A stretch of DNA of 16,008 nucleotides from CAZGMN01 sp964645765 (GCA_964645765.1 CAZYBE010000052.1:1-16008), one strand, 5' to 3'. Counted from the first letter of the stretch, positions 1-7,754 are shown. Notes: generated by a model from the sequence alone, not told the origin. Translations and numbers: made by a program.

Positions 1-2
1 CG

Positions 3-716
3 AGAATACCCTTTGACCGCGAGCCTCTGATCAATTACACCAGCCCGATTATCTTCGGAGCCGATAGAATGGGTGATAAAACGTTCTGGCTTTTACGCTT
101 TTCAAGTGCTAAGAAAAATCAATTGATTGTGAAGATATGGGAGGATGGCAAGGTTGAAGTTATCGGAGAAAGCGAAAGATGGCCCTGTTATGTCAATGGG
201 ATGCTCATCACCTACGCCGGAAATGAAATAATCATCAGCAAGGAAAAAGAAGGCAGGCTTGAGCCTATCCGAAGGATTCCAAATACCGAAGGTTTTATTA
301 TATGGAAGGCAGGATACAGAGAAGAGAACCTGAACAATATCCCTCTTAAAGAAATATACGGCCGGAAATTCATCTTTACATCCGAGGAGAAAGGAAAGCG
401 AAAATATACGATAAAATGCGCCAAGCTGAACTTAGAAAATTTTGAGTTTGAAGAAATTAAAGATTTTAAGGGCGATCTTCTTTATTTCTATCCGGATGAT
501 TACTATGCTTTTGATCTCGATGAGACTGTGCCTAAAGCAAGATTTTATAGTCTCAAAGAAGGCAAGCTGAATTTCATCAAAGAATTAACCAATTTTGACC
601 TAAAAAGTTATGAAAACATTGGAATATTCAAAGCCGGCGTTGTCCTCAAGAAAGGAAAGAAAGTCAGAGTCTATGCCTTCCCGGATTTAAAGGAGCTCAA
701 ATTTAAAAAACTATAA
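3..716 (+). CDS. Beta-propeller-like protein, 5' end cut by window
   Basis: The frame is open from base 3 with no stop before the first ATG at 69, and the residues before that ATG (RIPFDREPLINYTSP) look like ordinary coding sequence. The gene therefore almost certainly starts upstream of the window; 237 C-terminal residues are visible. They show repeating short beta-strand patterns with aromatic and charged turns (for example LIVKIWEDGKVEVIG and NEIIISKEKEGRLEPI), as expected of blades in a beta-propeller. It is followed after 92 bases by two lipoprotein propeller genes in the same direction, which supports the same class. No signal peptide can be judged because the N-terminus is missing. No enzyme motif was recognised. 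The C-terminus is lysine-rich. The propeller assignment is inferred from strand pattern and neighbours; a generic repeat-containing surface protein is the alternative. Confidence 0.7.
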   Translation, partial: RIPFDREPLINYTSPIIFGADRMGDKTFWLLRFSSAKKNQLIVKIWEDGKVEVIGESERWPCYVNGMLITYAGNEIIISKEKEGRLEPIRRIPNTEGFIIWKAGYREENLNNIPLKEIYGRKFIFTSEEKGKRKYTIKCAKLNLENFEFEEIKDFKGDLLYFYPDDYYAFDLDETVPKARFYSLKEGKLNFIKELTNFDLKSYENIGIFKAGVVLKKGKKVRVYAFPDLKELKFKKL

Positions 717-738
717 AAAAACAAATACAGAAAAAGAC

Positions 739-755
739 CGCTGGGCAAATCAGCG
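739..755 (+). other. Small hairpin in the gap between propeller genes
   Basis: CGCTG (739-743) and CAGCG (751-755) can pair around a 7-base loop. No T-tract follows, so it does not look like an intrinsic terminator. It could be a processing or RNA-stability element between the first and second lipoprotein-type genes, or chance. Confidence 0.2.
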
Positions 756-796
756 CCTAATAAGAGATAAGCTTCAAGAGAAACAGAAATACAAAC

Positions 797-802
797 AAGG
801 AG
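797..802 (+). promoter_or_regulatory. Ribosome binding site of the 381-aa lipoprotein
   Basis: AAGGAG lies 6 bases before the ATG at 809. This supports that start, which also begins a clear signal peptide. Confidence 0.8.
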
Positions 803-808
803 AGGGAA

Positions 809-1954
809 ATGAAAAAACTAATTTATCTTGCCTTAATTATTTCCTTGTTTCTTTTCTGCGGTCCAAAACAGAGAAAAGTAGAGAAAATTATGGAAGATGG
901 AGTGGAAATTGTTCTCAATCAAATCGAGCCATACAACATAAAGGGAGAACCCAGTACTTTTATTCTTGATGAAGAATTTAGCATTGATACTGAAGCGGAG
1001 GATTTAGCAGGGCTGGGAATAAAAGGTATAGATGAATTGGATGCGGATTTGGAAGGAGACATTTACTTTTCTACCGGCGAAAAGATATTCAAGTTAGACA
1101 AGACTGGCAAGTTTACTCAAACAATTGGTCGTAAGGGACAGGGACCAGGGGAGTATCAAATGGCTAGCGGACTAAGAATAACAGATTCTGGCCAGCTGTC
1201 TTTTTATGACGCTGAAAATGCCAAGTTTTTATTCTTTAATTCTGATGGAACATTAAAAGAAGAAATAAAGAAAACCGCAAGGATATTTACTTTTTTGGGC
1301 ATATATCTGGATAATGGCAATTTTTTATTAAGAGAACGCCATGATGACCCTAAAAAGGGCATAAGGACATTTCAATATGCCCTTCTAGATAAGAATTTTG
1401 AAAAAATTAAAAATTTACAGCCAAGCTTTTGGATAGAAATTCCCTATTTCCAGCCCAGTAAAATCAGCCTCCTGGGATATTCTATGAGTCATGGAATATC
1501 TAACGATAAAATTTTTGTTTCCAGTAACGCGAAAGAAGGTTTGGAAATCGAAGTGTATAATTTTCAAGGCGATTTATTAAGAAAAGTAAGAAAAGAGACG
1601 GAAAGGCTGAGGGTTTCAAATGAATATAAGGAAAGAATCATCAATAGATGGAAAAGCTCACCCGTATGGCAAGAATGGGACCTTAAAAATAAACATTATT
1701 TTCCTGATTTTTATCCTCCATTTAAAGAATTCTGGGTTGATGATGAGGCAAGAATTTTAGTTGAAACATATGAGGAAGGAGAAAGACCAGATGAGGTTCT
1801 CTTGCAAATTTTTAATCCAGAGGGGACATTTATCGGAACCAAATATTTAAAAGAGGCTAGAACCAGAAAGTTTAAAAATAATCGCTTATACTGTGTTTAT
1901 AGGAAAGAAAGTGGCTATGAGGAATTAGTTGTTTATAAAATGAAATGGGAATAA
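809..1954 (+). CDS. 6-bladed beta-propeller lipoprotein
   Basis: A 381-residue protein with a lysine-started hydrophobic signal peptide (residues 1-16) ending at Cys17. The lipobox is unusual: residues before the Cys are F-L-F rather than the common L-[AS]-[GA], so lipidation is likely but not certain. The body has propeller blades, with strand-turn pairs such as GEKIFKLDKTGKFTQTIG at about residues 90-107. They are followed by the loop GRKGQGPGEY (107-116), which is typical of the 6-bladed beta-propeller families abundant in Bacteroidetes and Aminicenantes-type genomes. Such proteins are usually outer-membrane or periplasmic and of unknown ligand. The start is fixed by AAGGAG 6 bases upstream. 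Its TAA stop overlaps the ATG of the next gene by one base, so the two are probably translated together. No catalytic residues are evident; a binding or scaffold role is inference. Confidence 0.85.
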   Translation: MKKLIYLALIISLFLFCGPKQRKVEKIMEDGVEIVLNQIEPYNIKGEPSTFILDEEFSIDTEAEDLAGLGIKGIDELDADLEGDIYFSTGEKIFKLDKTGKFTQTIGRKGQGPGEYQMASGLRITDSGQLSFYDAENAKFLFFNSDGTLKEEIKKTARIFTFLGIYLDNGNFLLRERHDDPKKGIRTFQYALLDKNFEKIKNLQPSFWIEIPYFQPSKISLLGYSMSHGISNDKIFVSSNAKEGLEIEVYNFQGDLLRKVRKETERLRVSNEYKERIINRWKSSPVWQEWDLKNKHYFPDFYPPFKEFWVDDEARILVETYEEGERPDEVLLQIFNPEGTFIGTKYLKEARTRKFKNNRLYCVYRKESGYEELVVYKMKWE

Positions 1955-3156
1955 TGAATAAAATACAAAAGTTTTCATTGTTTTTTATTTCATTATTCTT
2001 CCTGCTCTCCTGTGGCGAAAAGATAAATGTCCGGCGGCTGAGCCTAGAGGAGGGCAGGCGCTTTGAAAAATTCAATTTCAAGAAGGTAGGAGAAATTACT
2101 CAATGGGGAGGATGGAGTTTAGCCTGCCCTCAGGGAATATTCTCTTTTGAAGTTCTGGATAGGCAATGGAGCGAATTTAAATTAAAGTTATACGATTACT
2201 CCGGGAACCTAAAAAAAGAGAGGATATTGGCCGGTGGAGAAGGGCCAAATCAAATAAAAGCCACCAATTTTGGATATGCCTGGCTCTCATCCTCTGGAAA
2301 AATTGTTTGTAACGATGTAAGTAATTATCTCAAAGCCATCGACCCGGATACCCTTGAGGTAGAAACGATTGTCAAGTTTTCAAATGTGATCGATGGATAT
2401 GGAAGCAAATATGTATTTGGCCGGCGTAGCGCTACATCTTTGGAAGAAAAGGATAAGCGGACAGTTACTTCATTTGAGTCAACAGGTTTTTATGAAGATC
2501 TTACATATTACATTGTCACCTATGATGGTGTTTTCGAGAATTTATCAGTCATTGCCACAGCAAAGAAAGAGAAACCTTGGACTTGGGCATATCTTAAAAA
2601 AAGATTGCTCTATGTCGACTACTATGGAAATTTGAGATTGAACTGTATTCTTACAGTCGACTGGGAAAGGGGCGTTGTTTACTATCTTCCGGATATAGAT
2701 AAGCCAGAGATAGAAAGCGTTGACTTTGAAGGGAAGCGAAAGGATAGATACTTGATAGATATCGATTTCAAGAAATTTAAGTTTGAAAAAGAGGAGCTTG
2801 AGCTTTGGCAAAGATACGCTGAGAGCGAGTCCGCGTCACTTCCTCCAATCTATAAGAATTTTTATAAAACTATCTTATCCATTCCTCCCCATGCCCCTGC
2901 CCTGATGGGAATAAAGGTTAAAGGCGACTGGCTTTTGATCATCACTGGGAATAGGGACTGGAAAAAAGGAGAGAACGAGGTGCTCGCCTATAGACTTCCT
3001 TCATTGAGCTATGAGGGAAATTTCTTTATTCCGTTCCCTAATCAATTGAGAACAATATGGGACGATAACTATAATTATTACACTATCCGAAACTTAATTG
3101 AAAAGGAGGACGGCTATTATATATCTCATGAAATTTATAAGGTTGAGGAAAAATGA
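1954..3156 (+). CDS. Second beta-propeller-like lipoprotein
   Basis: A 400-residue protein if started at the ATG at 1954, which overlaps the previous stop as TAATG. An in-frame ATG at 1945 would add three residues (MGI), but the 1954 start gives the cleaner signal peptide (MNKIQKFSLFF...) and fits translational coupling. The lipobox is L-L-S-C with Cys20, better than that of its neighbour. After the signal come strand-rich repeats and a GGEGPNQIK loop at about residues 94-102, which sits where the upstream protein has its GQGPGEY loop. This suggests the two are diverged members of one propeller family. Many W, Y and D/E/K turns are present throughout; no enzymatic motif was recognised. The protein is probably anchored facing the periplasm or cell surface. 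The ligand is unknown. Sequence similarity to the gene before it is low, so this is family-level resemblance, not a recent duplication. Confidence 0.82.
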   Translation: MNKIQKFSLFFISLFFLLSCGEKINVRRLSLEEGRRFEKFNFKKVGEITQWGGWSLACPQGIFSFEVLDRQWSEFKLKLYDYSGNLKKERILAGGEGPNQIKATNFGYAWLSSSGKIVCNDVSNYLKAIDPDTLEVETIVKFSNVIDGYGSKYVFGRRSATSLEEKDKRTVTSFESTGFYEDLTYYIVTYDGVFENLSVIATAKKEKPWTWAYLKKRLLYVDYYGNLRLNCILTVDWERGVVYYLPDIDKPEIESVDFEGKRKDRYLIDIDFKKFKFEKEELELWQRYAESESASLPPIYKNFYKTILSIPPHAPALMGIKVKGDWLLIITGNRDWKKGENEVLAYRLPSLSYEGNFFIPFPNQLRTIWDDNYNYYTIRNLIEKEDGYYISHEIYKVEEK

Positions 3157-3247
3157 AAGGATGGGATATTGATCCATTAACCACAGCCTGCTTGATTAAG
3201 CAAAGAAAGAAATGATTTACGATTTAGCAAGACAAAAGGCAGAAAGC

Positions 3248-4363
3248 CTATCTAATCATTTCATACCTAAATTGCCCGGCCTGCAGATAAGACTGGCTGT
3301 AGGGAGTGATTATGCCAGGGGGAATTTTATCAGGGCCTGTGACCTCACAAAGGGTATATCTCAAGCCGTTGATGGTCACTCCTTCCTGAGAGAATGAAGG
3401 GATGGCCAATCCGACGAACATATGGTTTGGAATCTTTATCAGAATCAGCGGATAATTCTTAAAATTCATCCAGAGAGACGCAAAGGTGACGCCCTTTGAG
3501 TCGCAGTCTCCAAAATCTTCGACCAAGACTCTGGGCGGCGTAAAGAAACCCAGAATTACTTTATCACCCTCCTTTATGGGCGGGGTTCCGTAGATGACCT
3601 CCTGGATGAAAGCCAGCATCAAGGCCAGGAACTGCTGAAGAGTCAGGCTTTCATTTTTCTTGAGCATCTCTTCAAAAACCTGCTTGACCCGGGGACGGTT
3701 GTTCTGGACGCTCTGTTGATAGTTCACGGCAGCTCTATCCTCGACAAGTCTCAGCCCTTTCTTCTCTAAATATGCAATCCTGCTCTTTTCTCTTTCTTTA
3801 TCTATTTTCTTGAAATAAGATTCCTGTTCGGTCGCAAGCTGAGCTTTAATCCTCTCGAATTCAGCCTTTGCTTCTTTATAGAAAGCCGACGGCACAGAAA
3901 GCTTGAGCTTAAAATTCAGAGAATCGACCTCTTCAATCAGGATGTATTGAGAATAGCGGCTCTTGGCTCTAAGCTGGATAACAAATTGCTTGAGGTGGAT
4001 AAGCATCTCCTCTCTCATCTTTGAGACGCTTGCTTCAACATATTTTTCAAGCTCGGGCTCATAATATCCAAATTCATCTTCTGCATCAGAAAGGTCTTTC
4101 TTGGAAATGTAAAAAGTGATGAAATGGATTCTGCCTTGATAGTCCAGCCAGCCGTAGGTCAGTTTGTAAGCGCTTTCTGTCTCCTCTTTGGCAAATGAGT
4201 TCAAGTTTTGGGGCGAGCCGCTTTTTTGCTCAAAGCTGAGAAAGTCAATCCCGGCAGGAGAATTTCCATCCTCAGAGCCCTTTCCGCCGGGCAAAGAGGA
4301 GATGAGAATCAAGCTGACTATCAAGGCAGAAAGAAAAGAGATGTGAATAAAAGGTGTTTTCAT
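3248..4363 (-). CDS. Exported transglutaminase-like cysteine protein
   Basis: A 371-residue protein with an N-terminal signal or anchor segment (about residues 5-23), a strand-rich part, and a charged, probably coiled-coil stretch at about 163-205. The C-terminal domain resembles the transglutaminase-like fold. Its probable catalytic residues are Cys287 in GDCDSKG, His314 in PNHMF and an acidic partner, perhaps Glu340 in LCEVTGP. In this superfamily such domains act as transglutaminases, cysteine peptidases or inactive scaffolds; which applies here cannot be told. The protein would act outside the cytoplasmic membrane. It lies 10 bases after the DUF350 gene on the same strand. No good Shine-Dalgarno is visible before its ATG, so it probably depends on translation of the upstream gene. 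Superfamily confidence is good; the reaction is unknown. Confidence 0.78.
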   Translation of the reverse strand: MKTPFIHISFLSALIVSLILISSLPGGKGSEDGNSPAGIDFLSFEQKSGSPQNLNSFAKEETESAYKLTYGWLDYQGRIHFITFYISKKDLSDAEDEFGYYEPELEKYVEASVSKMREEMLIHLKQFVIQLRAKSRYSQYILIEEVDSLNFKLKLSVPSAFYKEAKAEFERIKAQLATEQESYFKKIDKEREKSRIAYLEKKGLRLVEDRAAVNYQQSVQNNRPRVKQVFEEMLKKNESLTLQQFLALMLAFIQEVIYGTPPIKEGDKVILGFFTPPRVLVEDFGDCDSKGVTFASLWMNFKNYPLILIKIPNHMFVGLAIPSFSQEGVTINGLRYTLCEVTGPDKIPPGIITPYSQSYLQAGQFRYEMIR

Positions 4364-4373
4364 TTAAAAACGT

Positions 4374-4910
4374 TCAACGGAGCGGAATTCTGCCAACTTC
4401 TGGAAAAGGAATCAAGGCCCTTGTCAGGCCTGAAACGCCGGCGCTGATCAAAATGCAGACGGCGATGATAAAAAGCGCCATGAACAGGGCCACAGCAATA
4501 TTATTGTCTCTGATTTCTTCATACTGGTTTATCCGTGGAGTCAGCTTATTGAACAGCCAGAAACTGATAAGAATGACGGCAATAGCCAAGACTCCAGCCA
4601 AGAGAACATATCCGACACTCAGCCCGAGCATTTTCAATAAATTCAGAACACTCTTCTCCTGCCCGAGCACAAAAATCTGGATGACAGCCATGACCGGGTA
4701 GATGGCGCGCATGACGACGATTGCCTCGCCTAAAAGGATACTCCCCAAAACAACTGCAACCGAGACATTCTTTCTCTTGAGCTGGCGTTCCTCGTCAAAG
4801 TGTGGGGTAAGCACAAGCAGCAATCGGTAACTGAAAAAGATAAGGATAAAACTTATAAATATTGATACCAGAAACTCCAGTAAGCCAAAAAGTATTTGTT
4901 GAGCGCTCAT
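4374..4910 (-). CDS. DUF350 family four-helix membrane protein
   Basis: A 178-residue protein, almost wholly hydrophobic, with about four transmembrane segments (roughly 6-34, 49-80, 92-121, 137-161). It is an internal duplication. LTPHFDEERQLKRKNVSVA at 34-52 aligns with LTPRINQYEEIRDNNIAVA at 123-141, each between two helices. This two-repeat layout with an N-[VI]-[SA]-V-A motif is the hallmark of the DUF350 family (relatives include E. coli YjfL), whose function is unknown. The ribosome site AAGGAG sits just before the ATG. It is the first gene of a two-gene unit with the transglutaminase-like gene. A link to envelope stress is suggested only by the genomic company of other DUF350 proteins and is not shown here. 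Confidence 0.85.
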   Translation of the reverse strand: MSAQQILFGLLEFLVSIFISFILIFFSYRLLLVLTPHFDEERQLKRKNVSVAVVLGSILLGEAIVVMRAIYPVMAVIQIFVLGQEKSVLNLLKMLGLSVGYVLLAGVLAIAVILISFWLFNKLTPRINQYEEIRDNNIAVALFMALFIIAVCILISAGVSGLTRALIPFPEVGRIPLR

Positions 4911-5132
4911 TTTTTCTCCTTCATCTTACAGAACCAGACTGGCTCGTGAAAAAACCGCTGAACGATGCCAGAATTATACCCGACTCGTTGAAGCAAAGGA
5001 AGCTCCCTTGGAATTAAAAAGAACATTGCTTGTTTTCTTTTTGAGAAAAATCCTGCTGCCTCAGCTGCCAAACCAATTTGAACGAGAGGAAAAATTCTTT
5101 GGTCAGTGTGTCATGAGAAAAAATTCAATTTT
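4911..5132. other. Intergenic region of 222 bases
   Basis: It holds the leader and -10 element of the DUF350 gene, and the region downstream of the 789-codon frame's stop. A GCTGCC-TCA-GCTGCC direct repeat lies near 5055-5070. I see no GC-rich hairpin followed by a T-tract, no RNA gene and no credible short ORF. Confidence 0.5.
4973..4978 (-). promoter_or_regulatory. -10 element for the DUF350 / transglutaminase-like unit
   Basis: On the minus strand a perfect TATAAT lies about 62 bases before the DUF350 start codon, giving a leader of roughly 55 bases. No convincing -35 is seen at 16-18 bases upstream (best is TCCTTT), so it may need an activator or be weak. Confidence 0.5.
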
Positions 5133-5134
5133 TT
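5118..5134. repeat. Symmetric A/T palindrome at a gene end
   Basis: AAAAAATT and AATTTTTT flank a single central base and overlap the TAA stop of the minus-strand gene. It could act as a weak transcription end with a U-tract, but it lacks a GC stem, so the terminator reading is tentative. Confidence 0.3.
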
Positions 5135-7478
5135 AGATGCTTTCATAAGGATTGTCATCAACTCTAAACATGTAATCAGGGTCGATATAAGGCTCATCGT
5201 CTTTATATTTTTCTATCAGAGCGATCTTCTTACACAGTAGCTTTGGGAAGTTCTCGGCGTGAATAAAAGGCGTCTCCACGCTCCCTGAGACAATCATCCA
5301 TTCGACAGGTGCCGTCTCCCAAAGTTGAATAAGCTCCCGGCAGTTCTGAATCTCCCGCTCACTCATCTCGTCGAGAAGATTGCGGCAAGCCGCCTTATTT
5401 TTGCGGTCCGAACTATCCAGGTATTCATGGACAGCGTATATCCAGACGGCTGCGTTGCGCAGAGCCTCATAGAGGCAGCGGAGAGCCCTTATTCTGAAAT
5501 ATTGGTCCTCAAAGACCCTGTAAGCTCTTTGATTGCCGCGCTTTTGTGCATCATTCATTTTTTCCTTGAAGAGCTCGATCGCAGCCTCCAAGTATCCCCA
5601 GACATTCTCATCAATCCGCCTGAACGCTTTGTGGGCATAGTCTTTTGAGACGAGCTCGAAGAGGACATCCCTTGCCAGGTCAACCTTGTTCGGGTTGTGG
5701 AGTGAAGAGCACATGAACTTCTCGTAGTAAGCTCTCTCCTTTTTGGGAATGCGGCCGATGTCCGGAACCAAAGGACGAACGAGCAGCCGCTGCCAGACAC
5801 TGCCATAATGAGAATAAAGAGGCAGAGGCATGAAATGGCGGACGGCCTGCTCAACAGACTTCCATCCCCTGACCAAATCTTGGGCATGATCTTCACCTGC
5901 ATATCGTGAAGCGATGCTCAAGACTGCCTTGTCAATATCCAGTTCTGGCTCAAACTGGAATAAGCGGAAAATTTCCTGGTTCACCGCATAGGGGACCTTA
6001 TCCGGAGGCTGGATTCCGCCCGTATGGGCCAGGCAACGAACGCCCAGCTTGTAGGAAGAAAGGAGTTTCTCCTGGGTTAGCCACGGAAAGGGAATCCCCA
6101 GCAGCGGCTCCTGGTTGGTATGGGTGCAAAAGGAATGATAGAAGAAGCAGCGGCTATTTCGGCTTTCCAACTCTTCCATGGGTTCCTTCTCCCCTTCCCA
6201 GAGCTGATAATGATAAGCTGAGCCCAGCACCTTCACGTCCGGATAATTAGGATGGGGATAGTTATTCTCCCAACCGCGGACCAGAAGAGAGTTTACCTCG
6301 ACATCAATCCCCCCCTTCAATTCAGGCCAGAGGTAGGGGCGCTCTCCGTAAAAAGATTCTAAGCGGGTGATAATCCTGAACTTGGGGTTGATCCGAGAGG
6401 CTGCATCCCGCAACAGCCTGAAAAAGTTAAGGATGTTTCCGGCAGCAGCCTTGGCAATCTCTTCATCATCTTTCCATTCCCGGATGAGGTAGGCACCCCC
6501 ATTTCTTCCGACATAAAGGGATTTTGTATGCTCAAACCCTGAGCCGCTGTCATTGGTCCAGATGGAGAGAAATTCAAGCTCAGGAACTTCTTTCATCAAA
6601 TTGGTCATGAGCTCTGCATAATGTCTTTGAACAACAGGGTGAACGGTCGAAAGATTAAAACGAGGCTTAAAGCTTCGAAAGGGATGGTCCACCCTTGCAC
6701 CCCGCAGGGTGGGATATCTCTTAAACAAGGCTTCAGGAACCGAGCGGGGCTCAAAACAAAGAAGGCCTGGCACCAGGCCATACTGGATAGCTATCCTTGC
6801 ATTTTCTTTGAGAAGCTCAAGATTGGATTTTAAATATTGAGTTGGATATAAACCCTGGTTTAAGCGGCTCGAAACAAACTGGTCCAGTGCCGGGCAGTAG
6901 GTGTAAAAATCAGGATAAAACTCCCCAGACACTCCCTCCTCCAGGGGAAGCGGTGTGGAGAGGGCATTGACCTCGATATGGGTGAATCCCAGGCGTGCAT
7001 ATTCCCGGATATATTCTTCGCGGTTAAAATAACGGATGAGCCGGGCATACTGGGTAAGAAAAAGGTCGAATGTTGATTTCTCGACAGCAAAACTCATGCT
7101 CTTCACCCATCGTTTGAGCCGAGAGGCGTCATGTTCCAATTGCTTTTCCATCACATAAGAAAAGGCAGCATAGAGGAAACAGGGTTTTGAGCTGAGCAGC
7201 CAGCAACAGCCTTTCTCATCAATTCCAAAAAAGGCCCAATCCTTCGGGGTGGATATCTTCAATCCCTTCTCTTGAAGCAGTCTCGTCAGGCTTTCATCTG
7301 CCACGGCAATGTAGAATTTTCCTTTCTCAGATTTCATCTCCGCAGGTTGAACAGGTTGAATGACTGCACCAGAGCCGAGCAATTTGAGAAGTTCCCTGGC
7401 AACTGTTTCCTCAACAGGATAGCCAAGTTTGGGTATGCAAACCTGTCGTATCTGTTTTAAAATTTCTTTGGCCTTCAT
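5133..7478 (-). CDS. Large glycosidase-like protein, family unassigned
   Basis: A 781-residue protein without a signal peptide. The start is set at the ATG at 7478 because AGGAGG lies 5 bases before it; a TTG-started extension of 8 residues overlaps that site and is unlikely. Residues about 45-115 resemble the non-catalytic alpha/beta domain found before the barrel in GH20, GH67 and GH84 enzymes, including a segment (SSKPCFLYAAFSYVMEKQL) like their 'reach-the-barrel' helix. The middle has TIM-barrel features: GFTHIEVNA (about 164-172) and FLSIWTNDSGSGFE (about 303-316), the latter with acidic residues placed like catalytic or substrate-binding carboxylates. The C-terminal third is helical and rich in aromatic residues. 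I recognise no exact family; DUF4838 / alpha-glucuronidase-type proteins are the nearest I can suggest. It stands alone on its transcript but next to a glycoside-degradation operon, so a hydrolytic role is likely though inferred. Confidence 0.72.
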   Translation of the reverse strand: MKAKEILKQIRQVCIPKLGYPVEETVARELLKLLGSGAVIQPVQPAEMKSEKGKFYIAVADESLTRLLQEKGLKISTPKDWAFFGIDEKGCCWLLSSKPCFLYAAFSYVMEKQLEHDASRLKRWVKSMSFAVEKSTFDLFLTQYARLIRYFNREEYIREYARLGFTHIEVNALSTPLPLEEGVSGEFYPDFYTYCPALDQFVSSRLNQGLYPTQYLKSNLELLKENARIAIQYGLVPGLLCFEPRSVPEALFKRYPTLRGARVDHPFRSFKPRFNLSTVHPVVQRHYAELMTNLMKEVPELEFLSIWTNDSGSGFEHTKSLYVGRNGGAYLIREWKDDEEIAKAAAGNILNFFRLLRDAASRINPKFRIITRLESFYGERPYLWPELKGGIDVEVNSLLVRGWENNYPHPNYPDVKVLGSAYHYQLWEGEKEPMEELESRNSRCFFYHSFCTHTNQEPLLGIPFPWLTQEKLLSSYKLGVRCLAHTGGIQPPDKVPYAVNQEIFRLFQFEPELDIDKAVLSIASRYAGEDHAQDLVRGWKSVEQAVRHFMPLPLYSHYGSVWQRLLVRPLVPDIGRIPKKERAYYEKFMCSSLHNPNKVDLARDVLFELVSKDYAHKAFRRIDENVWGYLEAAIELFKEKMNDAQKRGNQRAYRVFEDQYFRIRALRCLYEALRNAAVWIYAVHEYLDSSDRKNKAACRNLLDEMSEREIQNCRELIQLWETAPVEWMIVSGSVETPFIHAENFPKLLCKKIALIEKYKDDEPYIDPDYMFRVDDNPYESI

Positions 7479-7483
7479 TTTAG

Positions 7484-7489
7484 CCTCCT
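7484..7489 (-). promoter_or_regulatory. Ribosome binding site that fixes the start at 7478
   Basis: A perfect AGGAGG on the minus strand with 5 bases to the ATG at 7478. It lies inside the longer TTG-started frame, which is why the shorter start is preferred. Confidence 0.8.
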
Positions 7490-7630
7490 GTTTACAATTC
7501 AAATCAGAATTTTACCGAGCTTTTTTCTTTTTCTCAACAAGGCAGCGACCTCGCATGATAATATAATTTCTTTCTGAGTCTAACGGCACGAGGCGACTAA
7601 AAGCTTAGGCGATTGAAATAGTAAATATTA

Positions 7631-7662
7631 CATAAAAAACTCATAAAAACTACATAAAAACT
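7631..7662 (+). repeat. Three direct repeats with 11-bp-phased A-tracts
   Basis: CATAAAAAACT at 7631 is followed by CATAAAAACT at 7642 and again at 7653, so the repeat starts are exactly 11 bases apart and the A-tracts begin at 7634, 7645 and 7656. The block ends 3 bases before the -35 of the following promoter, in the position of an UP element. It may bend DNA, bind the RNA polymerase alpha subunit, or be tandem operator sites. Confidence 0.75.
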
Positions 7663-7665
7663 CAC

Positions 7666-7694
7666 TTGACTTGAATCCTTCTCTCTGATATAAG
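7666..7694 (+). promoter_or_regulatory. Near-consensus sigma70-type promoter
   Basis: TTGACT (7666-7671), a 17-base spacer, then TATAAG (7689-7694): each box matches 5 of 6 consensus bases at ideal spacing. Transcription would start near 7701, leaving a leader of about 54 bases before the ATG at 7755. Confidence 0.72.
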
Positions 7695-7740
7695 CTAGAA
7701 AAGATAAGGTGGTTCTGAACTGAGAAATTATTAGATGACC

Positions 7741-7747
7741 AAGGAGG
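7741..7747 (+). promoter_or_regulatory. Strong ribosome binding site
   Basis: AAGGAGG with a 7-base spacer to the ATG at 7755; it confirms that the 84-residue frame is a real gene. Confidence 0.85.
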
Positions 7748-7754
7748 AAGCCAA

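Larger units (their letters stand above)
7479..7754. other. Divergent intergenic region
   Basis: A 276-base gap separating the minus-strand glycosidase-like gene from the plus-strand small membrane protein gene. The right half carries the phased A-tract repeats and the strong plus-strand promoter listed separately. On the minus strand a TATCAT-like -10 near 7555 is possible, but its -35 is poor. A twice-repeated AGGCGA occurs at about 7591-7611. No RNA gene was seen. Confidence 0.5.

Noticed and set aside
739..755. CGCTG/CAGCG hairpin as an intrinsic terminator of the first gene
   Set aside because: Only five base pairs and no downstream T-tract; kept only as a low-confidence structural note.
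3189..3202. TGCTT-GATT-AAGCA hairpin between convergent genes as a terminator
   Set aside because: The stem is short and AT-rich, and no T-tract follows on either strand.
3212..3397. 61-codon plus-strand frame at the end of the lipoprotein cluster
   Set aside because: Most of it is antisense to the conserved C-terminus of the transglutaminase-like gene, and no ribosome site or domain supports it.
7631..7662. Short tandem repeats considered as a CRISPR array
   Set aside because: The repeats are only 10-11 bases with virtually no spacers; they fit phased A-tracts or operator sites instead.
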